Of a stretch of DNA of 5,446 bases, positions 5,281-5,446 are shown in pieces. Position numbers and translations under genes: made by a program. Within the stretch, counting starts at the first letter, position 1; each line of letters starts with the position of its first letter. The notes below the pieces were generated by a model. The model did not search any database, was not told the origin of the DNA, and was given only the letters and a program-made list of their open reading frames with translations. Origin of the DNA: Patescibacteria group bacterium (lineage in GTDB: Bacteria; Patescibacteriota; Microgenomatia; UBA8517); the NCBI GenBank assembly GCA_025057695.1, contig JANWVB010000064.1:1-5446 (forward strand), written 5' to 3'.

Positions 5281-5446
5281 TCACTTGCTATTTAGCACAT
5301 ATCTGCTTGCTTTTGTGCTTCCCTGTTTTTTGATTATTCCTTTTTGCAAAAGCTGCCTTAAATCGCGCAAAATTGTGTCTTCTGAAACCATTGGCAATAC
5401 TTTTTTAAGTTCTATCATGCCTGCGCTACCTTGTCCTGATAGGTAT
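5281..5446 (-). CDS. Winged-helix DNA-binding protein, C-terminal fragment (runs off right edge)
   Basis: The minus-strand frame is open from the window edge to TGA at 5281-5283, showing the last 54 residues. The sequence VSEDTILRDLRQLLQKGIIK followed by KQGSTKASRYVL fits the recognition helix and wing of a DeoR-like or related winged helix (pattern S-x-x-T-x-x-RDL-x-x-L-x-x-x-G-x-I-x-x-x-G-x-x-x-x-x-x-Y-x-L). The preceding MIELKKVLPM would be the helix before the turn. The rest of the protein is not visible, so it could be a transcription regulator or a larger protein, such as a Fic-type protein, that ends in this domain. It lies upstream of the membrane-protein/ligase operon on the same strand, 47 nt away. 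That gap contains the operon promoter, so the operon is probably transcribed separately. I cannot tell whether it regulates these genes. Confidence 0.7.
   Translation of the reverse strand, partial: YLSGQGSAGMIELKKVLPMVSEDTILRDLRQLLQKGIIKKQGSTKASRYVLNSK

Overview
The window suggests a bacterium with a compact genome. My best guess is a Candidate Phyla Radiation (Patescibacteria, Microgenomates-like) organism. The evidence is a full-length archaeal-type ATP-dependent DNA ligase, A+T-leaning coding sequence, very tight gene packing on the right side, a bacterial -10/-35 promoter, and almost no Shine-Dalgarno sites. The taxonomic call is an inference (roughly even odds); a bacterial rather than archaeal origin is better supported, because TATAAT lies 11 nt upstream of an ATG.

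The window has two contrasting halves that meet tail to tail. Positions 1-3313 hold only plus-strand genes of no recognised family. They are a 5'-truncated gene (2-364), a 183-codon gene (530-1081), a 216-codon gene (1529-2179), and a gene of about 200 codons (2462-3061) split by an in-frame TAA. These are separated by long intergenic spaces (165, 447, 282 and 252 nt, about 35% of this half). The spaces are A-rich on the plus strand like the genes, and contain small palindromes and two plausible promoters. This looks like an accessory or decaying block. The last two genes may be distant paralogues of each other.

Positions 3314-5446 are dense and all minus-strand. They hold the C-terminal end of a winged-helix DNA-binding protein (5281-5446), then 47 nt containing a promoter, then a 67-codon two-helix membrane protein (5030-5233). 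Three nucleotides further on comes the 570-codon ATP-dependent DNA ligase (3314-5026). The membrane protein and the ligase form an apparent operon whose transcript would be nearly leaderless.

The only confident function is DNA nick sealing by the ligase. The winged-helix fold of the right-edge fragment is likely. Functions of the left-half genes are unknown. I saw no tRNA, rRNA, CRISPR array, insertion sequence or convincing intrinsic terminator.
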